Shown here piece after piece: positions 44,622 to 53,881 of a stretch of DNA of 64,000 nt. The notes under the pieces were generated by a model. It worked only from the letters and a program-made list of their open reading frames with translations, had not been told where the DNA came from and searched no databases. Origin of the DNA: Elioraea thermophila (ex Habib et al. 2022) (GTDB lineage Bacteria; Pseudomonadota; Alphaproteobacteria; Acetobacterales; Acetobacteraceae); assembly GCF_003336755.1 (NCBI RefSeq), contig NZ_KZ851831.1, forward strand, positions 127,776 to 191,775. Direction: 5' to 3'. The position numbers and the translations under genes are program-made. Every line of letters starts with the position of its first letter. Within the stretch, counting starts at the first letter, position 1.

Positions 44622-45934
44622 CCGCCGTCGCCACGATCTGGCGCCTCGCCGCTGCCGCCGCCGCTCCCGCCCTGCCGGCTTGGCTCGCGCTGCGCGCCGC
44701 GCGCGGCAAGGAGTTCCCCGCCCGCCTCGGGGAACGCCGCGGCAGGAGCACCCTCCCTCGCCCGCCGGGACCCTTGCTCTGGATCCACGCCGCCTCGGTG
44801 GGCGAAACCCAGTCCATCCTGCCGGTGCTGCCGCGTCTTCGCGACGGAAGTCCCGACCTTGCCGTGCTGCTCACCACCGCCACCGTCACCGCGGCACGGC
44901 TGATCCCGGCTCGCCTTGGCTTCGCCGCCGACCCCGCCCGCTCGGGCATCTTCCCGGGTGCGCCCTGGCTGATCCATCAGTTCGCGCCGCTCGACGTCCC
45001 GGCCTGGATCGCGCGCTTCCTCGACCACTGGCGGCCCGACGCGGCTGCCTTCGTGGAAAGCGAGCTGTGGCCGAACCTGCTTGCCGCCGTCGCCGCCCGC
45101 CGCATTCCAGCCGCGCTGATCAACGCCCGTCTCTCCCCCCGCTCGGCGGCGCGCTGGCGCCGCGCCGGCAGCCTCGCCACGCACTTGCTCGGCACCTTCT
45201 CCATCATCCTGCCGCAGTCGGCGGCGGACGCCGCCCGGCTGGCCGGGCTCGGCGCGCCGCCGCTCGCCCCCGCCGGCAACCTGAAATTCGCCGCCCCGCC
45301 CCTGCCGGTCGACGAGGCGGAACGCGCCCGACTTGCCGCCGTGCTCGGCTCGGCCCCCGTCTGGGTCGCCGCCTCGACCCATCCCGGCGAGGAGGAACGC
45401 GTGCTCGAGGCCCATGCGCTGGCGCGCCAGGCGCTGCCGGATCTCCGCCTCATCCTCGCCCCCCGCCACCCGGAACGCGGGGCGGGAGTGGCCGGTCTCG
45501 CGCACCGGCTGGGTTTTCCGGCAACGCGGCGGTCGGCCGGCGAAGGCCCTGTCGGCTCGGTCTGGGTCCTCGACACTTTGGGCGAACTCGGCCTCGCCTA
45601 CCGGCTCGGGCTCGGCGCCTTCGTCGGCGGGTCGCTGGTGGCGAAGGGCGGGCAGAACCCGCTCGAGCCAGCCCGCCTCGGTCGGCCGGTCGCCCTCGGC
45701 CCCCACACCGAGCATTTCGCCGAGATCGCTGCAGGCCTCGTCTCCGCCGGAGCGGCGAGCCGCGTGCACACCCCCGGCGCGCTCGCCGACTGGGTCGTCC
45801 GCCTCGTCCGCGACCCCGCCTGGCGCGAGGCGGCGGGCAAGGCCGGCGCGGCCTTCGCTGCACCGCACCAGGGTGTCCTGGACCGCACCGTGCAGGCCCT
45901 GCTACGCCTCATCCCCCGGGAGACGAAAGGCTGA
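44618..45934 (+). CDS. waaA: 3-deoxy-D-manno-octulosonic acid transferase
   Basis: Adds Kdo from CMP-Kdo to lipid IVA at the inner membrane. The 438-residue product has an N-terminal hydrophobic anchor, RLGERRG, LLWIHAASVGETQSILPVL (the catalytic-type ASxGE), VESELWPNLL, NARLSPRSA, AASTHPGEEERVL and the donor domain FVGGSLVAKGGQNPLEPA. It begins at ATG overlapping the DUF374 stop, and the lpxK start follows 20 bp after its stop. Confidence 0.96.
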   Translation: MTAVATIWRLAAAAAAPALPAWLALRAARGKEFPARLGERRGRSTLPRPPGPLLWIHAASVGETQSILPVLPRLRDGSPDLAVLLTTATVTAARLIPARLGFAADPARSGIFPGAPWLIHQFAPLDVPAWIARFLDHWRPDAAAFVESELWPNLLAAVAARRIPAALINARLSPRSAARWRRAGSLATHLLGTFSIILPQSAADAARLAGLGAPPLAPAGNLKFAAPPLPVDEAERARLAAVLGSAPVWVAASTHPGEEERVLEAHALARQALPDLRLILAPRHPERGAGVAGLAHRLGFPATRRSAGEGPVGSVWVLDTLGELGLAYRLGLGAFVGGSLVAKGGQNPLEPARLGRPVALGPHTEHFAEIAAGLVSAGAASRVHTPGALADWVVRLVRDPAWREAAGKAGAAFAAPHQGVLDRTVQALLRLIPRETKG

Positions 45935-45953
45935 CCTGAAAGACCGAGGCTCG

Positions 45954-46961
45954 ATGCTGCGCGCACCCGAGTTCTGGCGGCCTGGCGGCGGCGGTCTGCC
46001 CGCCCTCCTCCTCTCGCCGTTTTCCGCCCTCTATGCCGGCGCCACGCGCCGGCGTGTGGCGCGCGAGGGCTGGAAGGCGCCGGTGCCGGTGATCTGCTGC
46101 GGCAACGTCACCGCCGGCGGGGCCGGCAAGACCACCGTCGCCATCGATCTCCTGATCCGTCTGCAGCGGCGCGGCATCGCCGCCCACGGCTTGCTGCGCG
46201 GCTATGGCGGGCGGCTGAAGGGCCCGGTGCCGGTCGATCCCGCCCGCCACACCGCCTACGACGTCGGCGACGAGGCGCTGCTCCTCGCCTCCGTCGCTCC
46301 GACCTGGGTGTCGGCCGATCGCGCGGCCGGCGCGCGCGAGGCGGTGGCGCGCGGGGCGGGGGCGATCGTCATGGATGACGGGCTGCAGAACCCGACGCTC
46401 GAGAAGACCCTCTCCTTCCTCGTCATCGACGGCAGTTTCGGCTTCGGCAACGGCCGCATCATCCCGGCCGGGCCCTTGCGCGAGCCGGTCTCCGCCGCCG
46501 CCGCACGGGTGCAGGCGGCGGTGCTGATCGGGCCGGACGAGACGGGGGCGCTCGAGGACCTTCCGCCCGACCTGCCCGTGCTGCGCGCCCGCCTCGTTCC
46601 CGGGCCGGAGGCGAAGGCGCTCGCCGGCCGCCCCGTGCTCGCCTTCGCCGGCATCGCCAACCCGCGCAAGTTCTTCGACACCCTCGCGGAAGCCGGCGCG
46701 ATCCTGGTCGGGCGCGAAACCTTCGCCGACCACTATCCGTACGACGAGGACGACCTGCGCGCGATCCTCGCCGAGGCGGAGGCGCTGAAGGCCATCCCCG
46801 TCACCACCCGTAAGGACATCGTGCGCGTGCCGCCCGCCTTCCGCCATCGCGTGGCGGTGGTGAGCGTCGGGCTCGCTTGGGAGGATGAGGCGGCGCTGGC
46901 GGGGCTTCTCGACCCGCTGTTCGCGCGGGCAGCGCCCGATCCCCTTCCCCTGCCCGCGTGA
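45954..46961 (+). CDS. lpxK: Tetraacyldisaccharide 4'-kinase
   Basis: Phosphorylates the 4' position of the lipid A disaccharide. The 335-residue membrane-associated kinase starts MLRAPEFWRPGGG and has a P-loop-like CCGNVTAGGAGKTTVAIDLL, GLLRGYGGRLKGPVPVDP, VGDEALLLA, VMDDGLQNPTL and DDLRAILAEAEAL. ATG at 45954. Its stop overlaps the lpxL start (GTGA), so it belongs to the lipid A operon. Confidence 0.96.
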   Translation: MLRAPEFWRPGGGGLPALLLSPFSALYAGATRRRVAREGWKAPVPVICCGNVTAGGAGKTTVAIDLLIRLQRRGIAAHGLLRGYGGRLKGPVPVDPARHTAYDVGDEALLLASVAPTWVSADRAAGAREAVARGAGAIVMDDGLQNPTLEKTLSFLVIDGSFGFGNGRIIPAGPLREPVSAAAARVQAAVLIGPDETGALEDLPPDLPVLRARLVPGPEAKALAGRPVLAFAGIANPRKFFDTLAEAGAILVGRETFADHYPYDEDDLRAILAEAEALKAIPVTTRKDIVRVPPAFRHRVAVVSVGLAWEDEAALAGLLDPLFARAAPDPLPLPA

Positions 46962-47872
46962 GCCACACCTCGCCGTGGCTCCGCCTCCGCTGGCGGGCGG
47001 AGGCGCTTCTCGTCCGTGCCCTTTTCCGCCTCCTGCGGGCGCTTGGGCCCCGCCGCGCCTCCGACCTCGGCGGGCTGGTCGGACGCCTGCTCGGGCCTTG
47101 GCTCCCCGTCAGCCACGTGGCGCGGGTCAATCTGCGCCTTGCCTTCCCCGACCGCGACGAGGCCTGGCGCGCGGGCGTGCTGCGCGCGATGTGGGACAAT
47201 CTCGGCCGGACGGCGGCGGAACTCGCCTGCCTGGAGGCGATCGTCGCCGACCCAGCGGCGGTCGAGGTGGCGGGGGTGGAGCATTTCGACGCCGCGGCGC
47301 GCGCGGGCGGGCCATGGATCCTGGTCTCCGGCCATTTCGCCAACTGGGAGATCGAACTGCCCATGGCGGCGCGGCGCGGCGTGATCCCGGGTGTGGTCTA
47401 TCGCGCCATCGCCAACCCCCACCTCGATGCGCTGATCGCAGCGATCCGCACGCGCGCGATGGGCGGGCGGGCGGTGATGCTGCCCAAGGGCCCGGCCGGA
47501 GCGCGCGCCACCTTGGCCCACCTCAAGGCGGGCGGCGTGGTCGGCATGCTGGTCGACCAGAAGATGAACGACGGCATCGAGGCCCGCCTGTTCGGCTGCC
47601 CGGCGATGACCGCCCCGGCCGCCGCCCATCTCGCGCTCCGCTTCCGCTGCCCGCTCGTCCCCGCCCGCGCGGTGCGGCTCGGCCCCGCCCGGTTCCGGCT
47701 CGAGGTGCTCCCCCCCATCGCCCTGCCCGAGGGAGGGGATCGGCATGCGGCGGTGGCCGCGCTGACGCAGCGGCTGAACGACCTGATCGAGGCCTGGGCG
47801 CGGGAGCGCCCCGCCGAATGGCTCTGGGTGCACCGCCGCTTCGACAAGGCGCTCTACGCCCGGGGGCCTTGA
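46958..47872 (+). CDS. lpxL: Lauroyl/myristoyl acyltransferase (LpxL/HtrB family)
   Basis: Adds a secondary acyl chain to lipid A. The 304-residue protein has an N-terminal hydrophobic helix, the HX4E catalytic motif in VSGHFANWEIELPMA (H and E), YRAIANPHLDALIAAI, GMLVDQKMNDGIEARLFG (typical of the family) and WLWVHRRFDKALY near the end. GTG at 46958 overlaps the lpxK stop. It is last in the DUF374-waaA-lpxK-lpxL unit. LpxL versus LpxM specificity cannot be told from sequence. Confidence 0.93.
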   Translation: MSHTSPWLRLRWRAEALLVRALFRLLRALGPRRASDLGGLVGRLLGPWLPVSHVARVNLRLAFPDRDEAWRAGVLRAMWDNLGRTAAELACLEAIVADPAAVEVAGVEHFDAAARAGGPWILVSGHFANWEIELPMAARRGVIPGVVYRAIANPHLDALIAAIRTRAMGGRAVMLPKGPAGARATLAHLKAGGVVGMLVDQKMNDGIEARLFGCPAMTAPAAAHLALRFRCPLVPARAVRLGPARFRLEVLPPIALPEGGDRHAAVAALTQRLNDLIEAWARERPAEWLWVHRRFDKALYARGP

Positions 47873-47906
47873 CGGGGGCGCACGGCGAAGGGAGAGGGCG
47901 GGGAAG

Positions 47907-48767
47907 ATGACCCAGGACACCGCCGCCCTCCTCCTTCGCCTGGTCGAGGCGCTGGAGCGCCTCGCCCCGCCCCCGCCGCCCGTGCCGGAGCTCGCCCGCG
48001 CCGATGCCTATGTCTGGCACCCCGAGCGCGGGCGGCTGGCTCCCGTCACTGAGGTCGCCACCGTCCCCCTCGCCCTGCTCAAGGGCATCGAACGCCAGCG
48101 CGACCTGTTGCTCGAGAACACGCGACGTTTCGCGCGGGGGCTTCCCGCCAACAACGCGCTGCTGTGGGGGGCGCGCGGCATGGGCAAGTCCTCGCTCGTG
48201 AAGGCCGTGCACGCGCAGGTGAACGCGGAGACGCGGGAAGCGGGAGGGCTCGTGCTGGTCGAGATCCATCGCGAGGACATCCGCACCCTGCCCACCCTGA
48301 TGGGCGCCTTGCGCGAAGCCCCCCGCCGTTGCCTCCTGTTCTGCGACGACCTGTCCTTCGACCCGGGCGAGACCGACTACAAGAGCCTGAAGGCGGTGCT
48401 CGAAGGGGGCGTGGAGGGCCGCCCGGCCAACGTGCTGTTCTATGCCACCTCCAACCGCCGCCACCTGCTTGCGCGCGAGGCGATCGAGAACGAACGCGCG
48501 GCGGCCTTCAATCCGGGCGACGCGGTGGAGGAGAAGGTGTCGCTGTCGGATCGTTTCGGGCTCTGGCTCGGCTTCCACCACTGCGACCAGCCGACCTATT
48601 TCGCCATGGTCGAGGCCTATGCGCAGGCCTTCGGCATTCCGGTCGATGCGGAGACCCTCAGACGCGAAGCCGCCGAGTGGTCGGTGACGCGCGGGTCACG
48701 GTCGGGCCGGGTCGCCTGGCAGTTCGTGCAGGACCTGGCGGGGCGGCACGGTATTCCGATCCCGTAA
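47907..48767 (+). CDS. DUF815 AAA-type ATPase
   Basis: A 286-residue P-loop protein of the DUF815 family. It shows a Walker A-type LLWGARGMGKSSLVKA (about residue 85), RCLLFCDDLSFDPGETDYKS (Walker B-type DDL), FYATSNRRHLLAREA (sensor-1 Asn/Arg), SDRFGLWLGFHHCDQPTY and ARGSRSGRVAWQFVQDL-like end. Function is unknown in most bacteria; it lies 34 bp after lpxL on the same strand, so it may be cotranscribed with the lipid A genes. Confidence 0.9.
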   Translation: MTQDTAALLLRLVEALERLAPPPPPVPELARADAYVWHPERGRLAPVTEVATVPLALLKGIERQRDLLLENTRRFARGLPANNALLWGARGMGKSSLVKAVHAQVNAETREAGGLVLVEIHREDIRTLPTLMGALREAPRRCLLFCDDLSFDPGETDYKSLKAVLEGGVEGRPANVLFYATSNRRHLLAREAIENERAAAFNPGDAVEEKVSLSDRFGLWLGFHHCDQPTYFAMVEAYAQAFGIPVDAETLRREAAEWSVTRGSRSGRVAWQFVQDLAGRHGIPIP

Positions 48768-48769
48768 CG

Positions 48770-49585
48770 CTACGTCTCGGGCCGCGGCGGGAGGGCGGTT
48801 TCGGGGTCGAGCGGGGTGCCGCGCCAGCCGATCTCGAAATGGAGATGCGGCCCCGTGACCCGCCCCGTCGCACCGACCGCGCCGATCGAAGCACCTTGCG
48901 CCACCCTTTGGCCGACGCGCGCATCGAGGCGCGAGAGGTGCATGTAGGTCGAACTCACGCCGTGGCCGTGGTCGAGCACGATCGTCCCGCCGGGGAAATA
49001 GAGGTCCGGTTCGGCGAGCCGCACGATCCCCGGACACGCGGCGGCGACGGGGGTGCCGGTCGGGGCGGCGATGTCGAGGCCGAGATGCGGCTGGCGGGGC
49101 TGGCCGTTGAGGATGCGGCGCGAGCCGAACACGCCGGAGATCCGTCCCGTCACCGGCCAGATGAAGCCTTCGGCGAAAAAGGGCTCGGGCGTGTCGTGCC
49201 CCGCCCGTGCCGCGCGGAGCATCTCCCGTTCGCGCGCGATCCGCTCGAGCACCTCGGGCGGCGGCGTCACCTGGGCGGGCGGCAGCCCGTCGATCCTCTG
49301 CTCGAGCCAAGCCCGCCGCGCGACGGCGAGCAGCCGCGTCTCGCGCGCCCCGGACGGATGGGTGATGTCGAGCCGGGCGGTGTCCTTCGCGTCGCGCCCG
49401 AAGCCGAAGGCGAAGATGCCGTCGCGGGAGACGCGCACGGGTGCCCCATCGAGCGCAAGCCGCGTGCCCGGGGCGGCGCGGCCGCGCAGGAAGGCGCCCT
49501 GTTCGAGCTTTCCTTCCACCACCACCGCGCGCGCGGGGCGAGCAAGAAGAAGGGCGGGGGCAGCGAGCAGGACGCGGCGACGCAT
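48770..49585 (-). CDS. M23-family metallopeptidase
   Basis: Periplasmic LytM-type protein of about 271 residues, with an N-terminal signal region (RRRVLLAAPALLLARPARAV). The M23 domain is intact: SGVFGSRRILNG, HLGLDIAAPTGTPV (zinc His and Asp), FPGGTIVLDHGHGVSSTYMH (HGHG) and GPHLHFEIGWRG (HLHF). It probably cleaves or regulates peptidoglycan cross-links. ATG at 49585 overlaps the xseA stop (TGATG); GTG at 49588 is equally possible (4-bp overlap), either way in a tight operon with xseA. Confidence 0.9.
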   Translation of the reverse strand: MRRRVLLAAPALLLARPARAVVVEGKLEQGAFLRGRAAPGTRLALDGAPVRVSRDGIFAFGFGRDAKDTARLDITHPSGARETRLLAVARRAWLEQRIDGLPPAQVTPPPEVLERIAREREMLRAARAGHDTPEPFFAEGFIWPVTGRISGVFGSRRILNGQPRQPHLGLDIAAPTGTPVAAACPGIVRLAEPDLYFPGGTIVLDHGHGVSSTYMHLSRLDARVGQRVAQGASIGAVGATGRVTGPHLHFEIGWRGTPLDPETALPPRPET

Positions 49586-51012
49586 CACAAGAGCCGCTCC
49601 TGGCGGGGCGTGGTCATCTCGCCGGGGGATCGTTTTGCGCCCGCCGCATCCGCGGTCGCCGCCACGGCACCGTCGGCGAACCTGAGCGCGAGCTTCTGCC
49701 CAGGGGCGACCTCAACCGCGCGCGTCACCGCATGTCCGGCGCGGTCCGTCACCAGCACGAAGCCGCGCTCCAACACCGCCTGGTAAGACACCGCGTCGAG
49801 ACGGGGCGAGAGCGCGGCGAGCCGATCCTTCGCCCGTTCGAGGAGGCGCTCGACGCGGGCGGCGAGCCGTTGCGCGACGAGATCGAGCCTGGCACGGCGG
49901 GCGGCGATCGCCTCGCGCGGATGGGGAAGGCGGGCGGCAAGCCGAGCGAGCGCCACCTCCTTCGCCCGCACGAAGGCCGGCAAGGCCTGATCGAGCCGGG
50001 CGGAGCGATCGTCGAGCCGCTGCCGCGCCGCGGCGACCAGCGCGGGCAGGTCGGGGATGCGTGCCGCCGCCCGCTCGAGCCTCAGCCGCTTCTCCTTCAG
50101 GAGCCGGGCCAAGGCCGAAACGAGGCGCGCCCGCCTCTGTTCGAGATCGCGCACCAGGTCGAGCCGGACGGGCACCGCCATCTCGGCCGCCGCCGTCGGG
50201 GTGGGGGCCCGCCGGTCGGCCGCGAAGTCGATCAAGGTGGTGTCGGTCTCGTGCCCGACGGCGGAAATGAGCGGGATCGCGCTCTCCGCCGCCGCCCGCA
50301 CCACCACCTCCTCGTTGAAGGCCATCAGGTCCTCGAGCGAACCCCCACCGCGGGCGACGATCAGCACGTCGGGGCGGGGGATCGGGCCGTCGGGCGCGAG
50401 CGCGTTGAAGCCGCGGATCGCGCGCGCCACCTGCTCTGCCGCCCCGGGCCCCTGCACGGCGACCGGCCAGAGGAGCACGCGGCGCGGGAAGCGGTCCTCG
50501 AGCCGGTGCAGGATGTCGCGGATCACCGCCCCTTCCGCCGAGGTGACGACGCCGATCACCTCCGGAATGAGCGGGAGTGGGCGCTTGCGCGCGGCCTCGA
50601 ACAGCCCTTCCGCGGCGAGACGCTTCTTCAGCATCTCGATGCGCGCGAGCAGGGCGCCTTCGCCCGCATACTCGAGCCGTTCGATGACCAGCTGGTAGGT
50701 CGAGCGGTCGGCATAGGTGGTGAGCCGGCCCGTGGCGATCACCTCGACCCCGTTCTCGGGAACCAAGCCCAGCCGCGGCACGGCGGAACGCCAGATCACC
50801 GCCGCGAGCTTCGCCGTCTCGTCCTTCAGCGCGAGATAGACGTGGCCCGAGGAGTGGCGCTTGAGCTCGGTGATCTCGCCGCGCACGCGCACGCGCCCGA
50901 ACGCGCCCTCCAGCGTGCGGCGGATCGCGGTGGAGAGCTCGCCCACCGTGAATTCCGGCACGTTCCGGCCGAGGGAGGGCTCCGAAGTGTCGAGCGGGGC
51001 GGCGTCTTGCAT
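49585..51012 (-). CDS. xseA: Exodeoxyribonuclease VII large subunit
   Basis: Large subunit of the bidirectional single-strand exonuclease. The 475-residue protein has the N-terminal OB-fold (EFTVGELSTAIRRTLE, VRVRGEITELKRHSSGHVYL), the catalytic domain (GVVTSAEGAVIRDILHRL, VLIVARGGGSLEDLMAFNEE, ISAVGHETDTTLIDFAADRR, APTPTAAAE) and a long Arg/Ala/Leu-rich coiled-coil C-terminus, then YQAVLERGFVLVTD. ATG at 51012. xseB is not adjacent. It is divergent from purD, a common alphaproteobacterial arrangement. Confidence 0.96.
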   Translation of the reverse strand: MQDAAPLDTSEPSLGRNVPEFTVGELSTAIRRTLEGAFGRVRVRGEITELKRHSSGHVYLALKDETAKLAAVIWRSAVPRLGLVPENGVEVIATGRLTTYADRSTYQLVIERLEYAGEGALLARIEMLKKRLAAEGLFEAARKRPLPLIPEVIGVVTSAEGAVIRDILHRLEDRFPRRVLLWPVAVQGPGAAEQVARAIRGFNALAPDGPIPRPDVLIVARGGGSLEDLMAFNEEVVVRAAAESAIPLISAVGHETDTTLIDFAADRRAPTPTAAAEMAVPVRLDLVRDLEQRRARLVSALARLLKEKRLRLERAAARIPDLPALVAAARQRLDDRSARLDQALPAFVRAKEVALARLAARLPHPREAIAARRARLDLVAQRLAARVERLLERAKDRLAALSPRLDAVSYQAVLERGFVLVTDRAGHAVTRAVEVAPGQKLALRFADGAVAATADAAGAKRSPGEMTTPRQERLL

Positions 51013-51070
51013 CGCGCCCCACTCTAGGCGAGGGGGAGGGCAGGGCGAAGCGCGGAGGAGGACAAGGGCG

Positions 51071-52342
51071 GTGAGGGTTCTGCTCGTGGGTTCCGGCGGG
51101 CGCGAACATGCGCTGGCTTGGGCGATCTCCGCCTCGCCGCTGCTCGAGACCCTCTGGTGCGCGCCGGGCAACCCGGGGATCGCCGAGCACGCGACCTGCG
51201 TGCCGATCCCCGCCACCGACATCGCGGGCCTGGTGCGCTTCGCGCGCGATCATGCCGTCGATCTCGTCGTGCCCGGGCCCGAGGCGCCGCTGGTGGCGGG
51301 ATTGGCCGATGCCTGCGCGCGCGAGGGGATCGCCTGTTTCGGCCCCTCGGGGCCGGCGGCACGGCTCGAAGGCTCCAAGGCCTTCGCCAAGGAGGTGTGC
51401 CTCGCCGCCGGGGTGCCGACGGCGCGCGCCTCCGTGTTCGACGACGCCGAGGCGGCGATCGCTCATGTGCGGCGCGAGGGCGCGCCGATCGTGGTCAAGG
51501 CCGACGGACTCGCCGCCGGCAAGGGGGTGACGGTGGCGGCGACGGTGGAGGAAGGAATCGCCGCCGTCGAGGCGGCGATGCGCGCGCGTGTGCACGGCGA
51601 AGCGGGCGCGCGGATCCTCATCGAGGAGTGTCTCGCCGGCGAGGAGGTCTCGTTCTTCGCCCTCTGCGACGGCACGCATGCGGTCGCCTTCGGCTCGGCG
51701 CAGGACCACAAGCGCGTGGGCGAAGGCGAGACCGGGCCGAACACCGGGGGCATGGGGGCCTATTCTCCGACCCCCCGCTTCGATAGGGAGGCGGAACGAC
51801 GCGCGATCGAGACGATCGTGACCCCCGTGCTCGCCGAGATGAAACGCCGCGGTTCGCCCTTCGTCGGCGTGCTGTTCTGCGGACTGATGCTGACCGACAC
51901 AGGGCCGAAGGTGCTCGAGTTCAACGTCCGCTTCGGCGACCCCGAATGCCAGGTGCTGATGCTGCGGCTGATGGACGATCTCCTGGTGGCGATGCGGGCG
52001 GCCTGCGACGGCATGCTCGATCGCTTCTCCGTCCGTCTCGGGCCGGAAGCCGCCCTCGGCGTGGTGCTCGCCGCCCGCGGCTACCCGGGCACGCCGGAGG
52101 GGGGAACGGAGATCCGCGGCATCGAGCAGGCCGCCGCCCTGCCGGGTGTCACCATCTTCCACGCCGGCACGCGGCGCGAGGGCAATCGGCTCCTCGCCGC
52201 CGGCGGGCGTGTGCTGACCGTGTGCGCGACGGGGGCGGATCTCGCCGAAGCGCGCTCCCGCGCCTACGCCGCGGTCGATCGCATCGACTGGGCGGGAGGC
52301 TTCTGCCGCCGCGACATCGGCTGGCGGGCACTCTCCCGCTGA
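51071..52342 (+). CDS. purD: Phosphoribosylamine-glycine ligase
   Basis: Second step of purine synthesis: 5-phosphoribosylamine + glycine + ATP to GAR. The 423-residue ATP-grasp enzyme starts [17 protein letters not shown], has [32 protein letters not shown]-type region, [53 protein letters not shown] and [18 protein letters not shown] at 51071 follows GGAGGA at about 51055-51062. It is divergent from xseA. Confidence 0.97.
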   Translation: MRVLLVGSGGREHALAWAISASPLLETLWCAPGNPGIAEHATCVPIPATDIAGLVRFARDHAVDLVVPGPEAPLVAGLADACAREGIACFGPSGPAARLEGSKAFAKEVCLAAGVPTARASVFDDAEAAIAHVRREGAPIVVKADGLAAGKGVTVAATVEEGIAAVEAAMRARVHGEAGARILIEECLAGEEVSFFALCDGTHAVAFGSAQDHKRVGEGETGPNTGGMGAYSPTPRFDREAERRAIETIVTPVLAEMKRRGSPFVGVLFCGLMLTDTGPKVLEFNVRFGDPECQVLMLRLMDDLLVAMRAACDGMLDRFSVRLGPEAALGVVLAARGYPGTPEGGTEIRGIEQAAALPGVTIFHAGTRREGNRLLAAGGRVLTVCATGADLAEARSRAYAAVDRIDWAGGFCRRDIGWRALSR

Positions 52343-52425
52343 GGCTTCCGTCCGGCCGATCCCGCTGGCACAGTCGCTGCCCGACGGCGCGCGGAAGAAG
52401 CGCCGCGACCAACGGGAGGAGTCGC

Positions 52426-53382
52426 ATGCCCACGAGACGGTCCCTGCTCGCCCTCGCCACGGGCGCGCTCGCCGCCCCGGCGATCGCGCAAGTCCGCTTT
52501 CCGGAACGGCCCGTGCGCGTGATCTGCCCCTGGCCGGCCGGCGGGACGACCGATCTGCAGATGCGCGCGCTGTGCGAGGCGGCGGCGAAGGAACTGGGCC
52601 AGCCGGTGGTGGTGGAGAACAGGCCCGGCGCCTCGGGCACGCTGGGCGCGCTCGCGCTGAAACAGGCCCCGCCCGACGGCTACCTGCTCAGCCAGATGCC
52701 GATCTCGGTGTTCCGCTTCCCCTTCATGACGGAGCGCCCGGCCTGGGATCCGCTGCGCGACTTCACCTGGATCGCGCACATCACCGGCTACCTGTTCGGC
52801 ATCGTGGTGCGCGCCGACAGCCCCTTCCGCACGCTCGCCGACATGATCGCCTGGGCGAAGGCAAACCCGGGTCGCCTCACTTACGGCACGCCCGGTGCCG
52901 GCACCTCGCTGCACATCACCATGGAGCAGCTCGCCGAAGCAGCCGGGGTGGAGTTCCTGCACGTGCCCTTCCGCGGCTGGGCCGACAATTCCGCCGCCCT
53001 GCTCGCCGGCACGGTGATGGTCTCGGCCGACAGTTCGGGCTGGGCACCGCTCGTGCAGGAAGGGCGGCTCAGGCTCCTCGCCACCTGGGGCGCGCAGAGG
53101 GCGAAACGCTTCCCCGACGTGCCCACCCTGCGCGAGCAGGGCTACGACATCGTCTCCATCTCGCCCTACGGCATCGCGGGGCCTGCCGGCATGGACCCGG
53201 CCGTGGTGCGGATCCTGGAGCGCGCCTTCCTCGCCGCCATGGACGAGCCCGCGCATCGCGCCGCCCTCGAGCGCTTCGACATGGAGCCGATGCCGCTCGA
53301 CCACGCCGCCTACACGGCGGAGGTCGCGCGCATGGTGGAGCGCGAGGGCGCGATGGTGCGCCGCCTCGGCCTCAGGCTCTGA
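52426..53382 (+). CDS. Bug-family tripartite tricarboxylate transporter substrate-binding protein
   Basis: A periplasmic solute-binding protein of 318 residues with a Tat-like signal (MPTRRSLLALATGALAAPAIA). It has the TctC/Bug core: FPERPVRVICPWPAGGTTDL, VVVENRPGASGTLGALALK, NPGRLTYGTPGAGTSLHITM, FLHVPFRGWADNSAALLAG and a C-terminal helix ending RRLGLRL. ATG at 52426 follows GGGAGGAG. No TctA/TctB membrane partners lie nearby, as is common for the many orphan Bug proteins; the ligand is unknown. Confidence 0.92.
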   Translation: MPTRRSLLALATGALAAPAIAQVRFPERPVRVICPWPAGGTTDLQMRALCEAAAKELGQPVVVENRPGASGTLGALALKQAPPDGYLLSQMPISVFRFPFMTERPAWDPLRDFTWIAHITGYLFGIVVRADSPFRTLADMIAWAKANPGRLTYGTPGAGTSLHITMEQLAEAAGVEFLHVPFRGWADNSAALLAGTVMVSADSSGWAPLVQEGRLRLLATWGAQRAKRFPDVPTLREQGYDIVSISPYGIAGPAGMDPAVVRILERAFLAAMDEPAHRAALERFDMEPMPLDHAAYTAEVARMVEREGAMVRRLGLRL

Positions 53383-53390
53383 GCCTGCGC

Positions 53391-53843
53391 TTAGCGCCGC
53401 GCGGCGAAGAAGTCCCGCAGCAGCGCCGCCGCCTCGCGCTCCATCACCCCGCCGACGATCTCCGGGCGATGGTGTGTGGTGGGGAGGCTGAAGATGCGCG
53501 CCCCGTGCTCCACCCCACCCCCTTTCGGATCGTAGGCGCCGAAGACGAGGCGGCGGATGCGGAAGAGCGCGATCGCTGCCGCGCACATCGCGCAGGGTTC
53601 GAGGGTGACGAAGAGGTCGCAGTCGGCAAGCCGGGGTTCTCCTCGCTTCGCCGCCGCTTCGCGCAACGCCAGGAGTTCCGCATGGGCGGTCGGGTCGGCG
53701 AGTTCCTCCACCCGGTTGCCGGCACGGGCGAGCACCATGCCTTGCGCGTCCGTCACCACCGCGCCCACCGGCACCTCGCCGCGCGCGGCGGCTTCCCGCG
53801 CCTCCGCAAGGGCAATCTGCATGGGGGAGAAGCCGGGCGTCAT
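53391..53843 (-). CDS. tadA: tRNA adenosine(34) deaminase
   Basis: Converts A34 to inosine in tRNA-Arg(ACG). The 150-residue zinc deaminase shows the catalytic TAHAELLALREAA (HAE), FVTLEPCAMCAAAIALFRI (PCxxC) and the RNA-binding loop AYDPKGGGVEHG. ATG at 53843. It is divergent from the pseudouridine synthase gene, a common arrangement of RNA-modification genes in alphaproteobacteria. Confidence 0.96.
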   Translation of the reverse strand: MTPGFSPMQIALAEAREAAARGEVPVGAVVTDAQGMVLARAGNRVEELADPTAHAELLALREAAAKRGEPRLADCDLFVTLEPCAMCAAAIALFRIRRLVFGAYDPKGGGVEHGARIFSLPTTHHRPEIVGGVMEREAAALLRDFFAARR

Positions 53844-53881
53844 CCGCGCTACATCCCTCCCGCAATGCGAAGGCGCAAGCG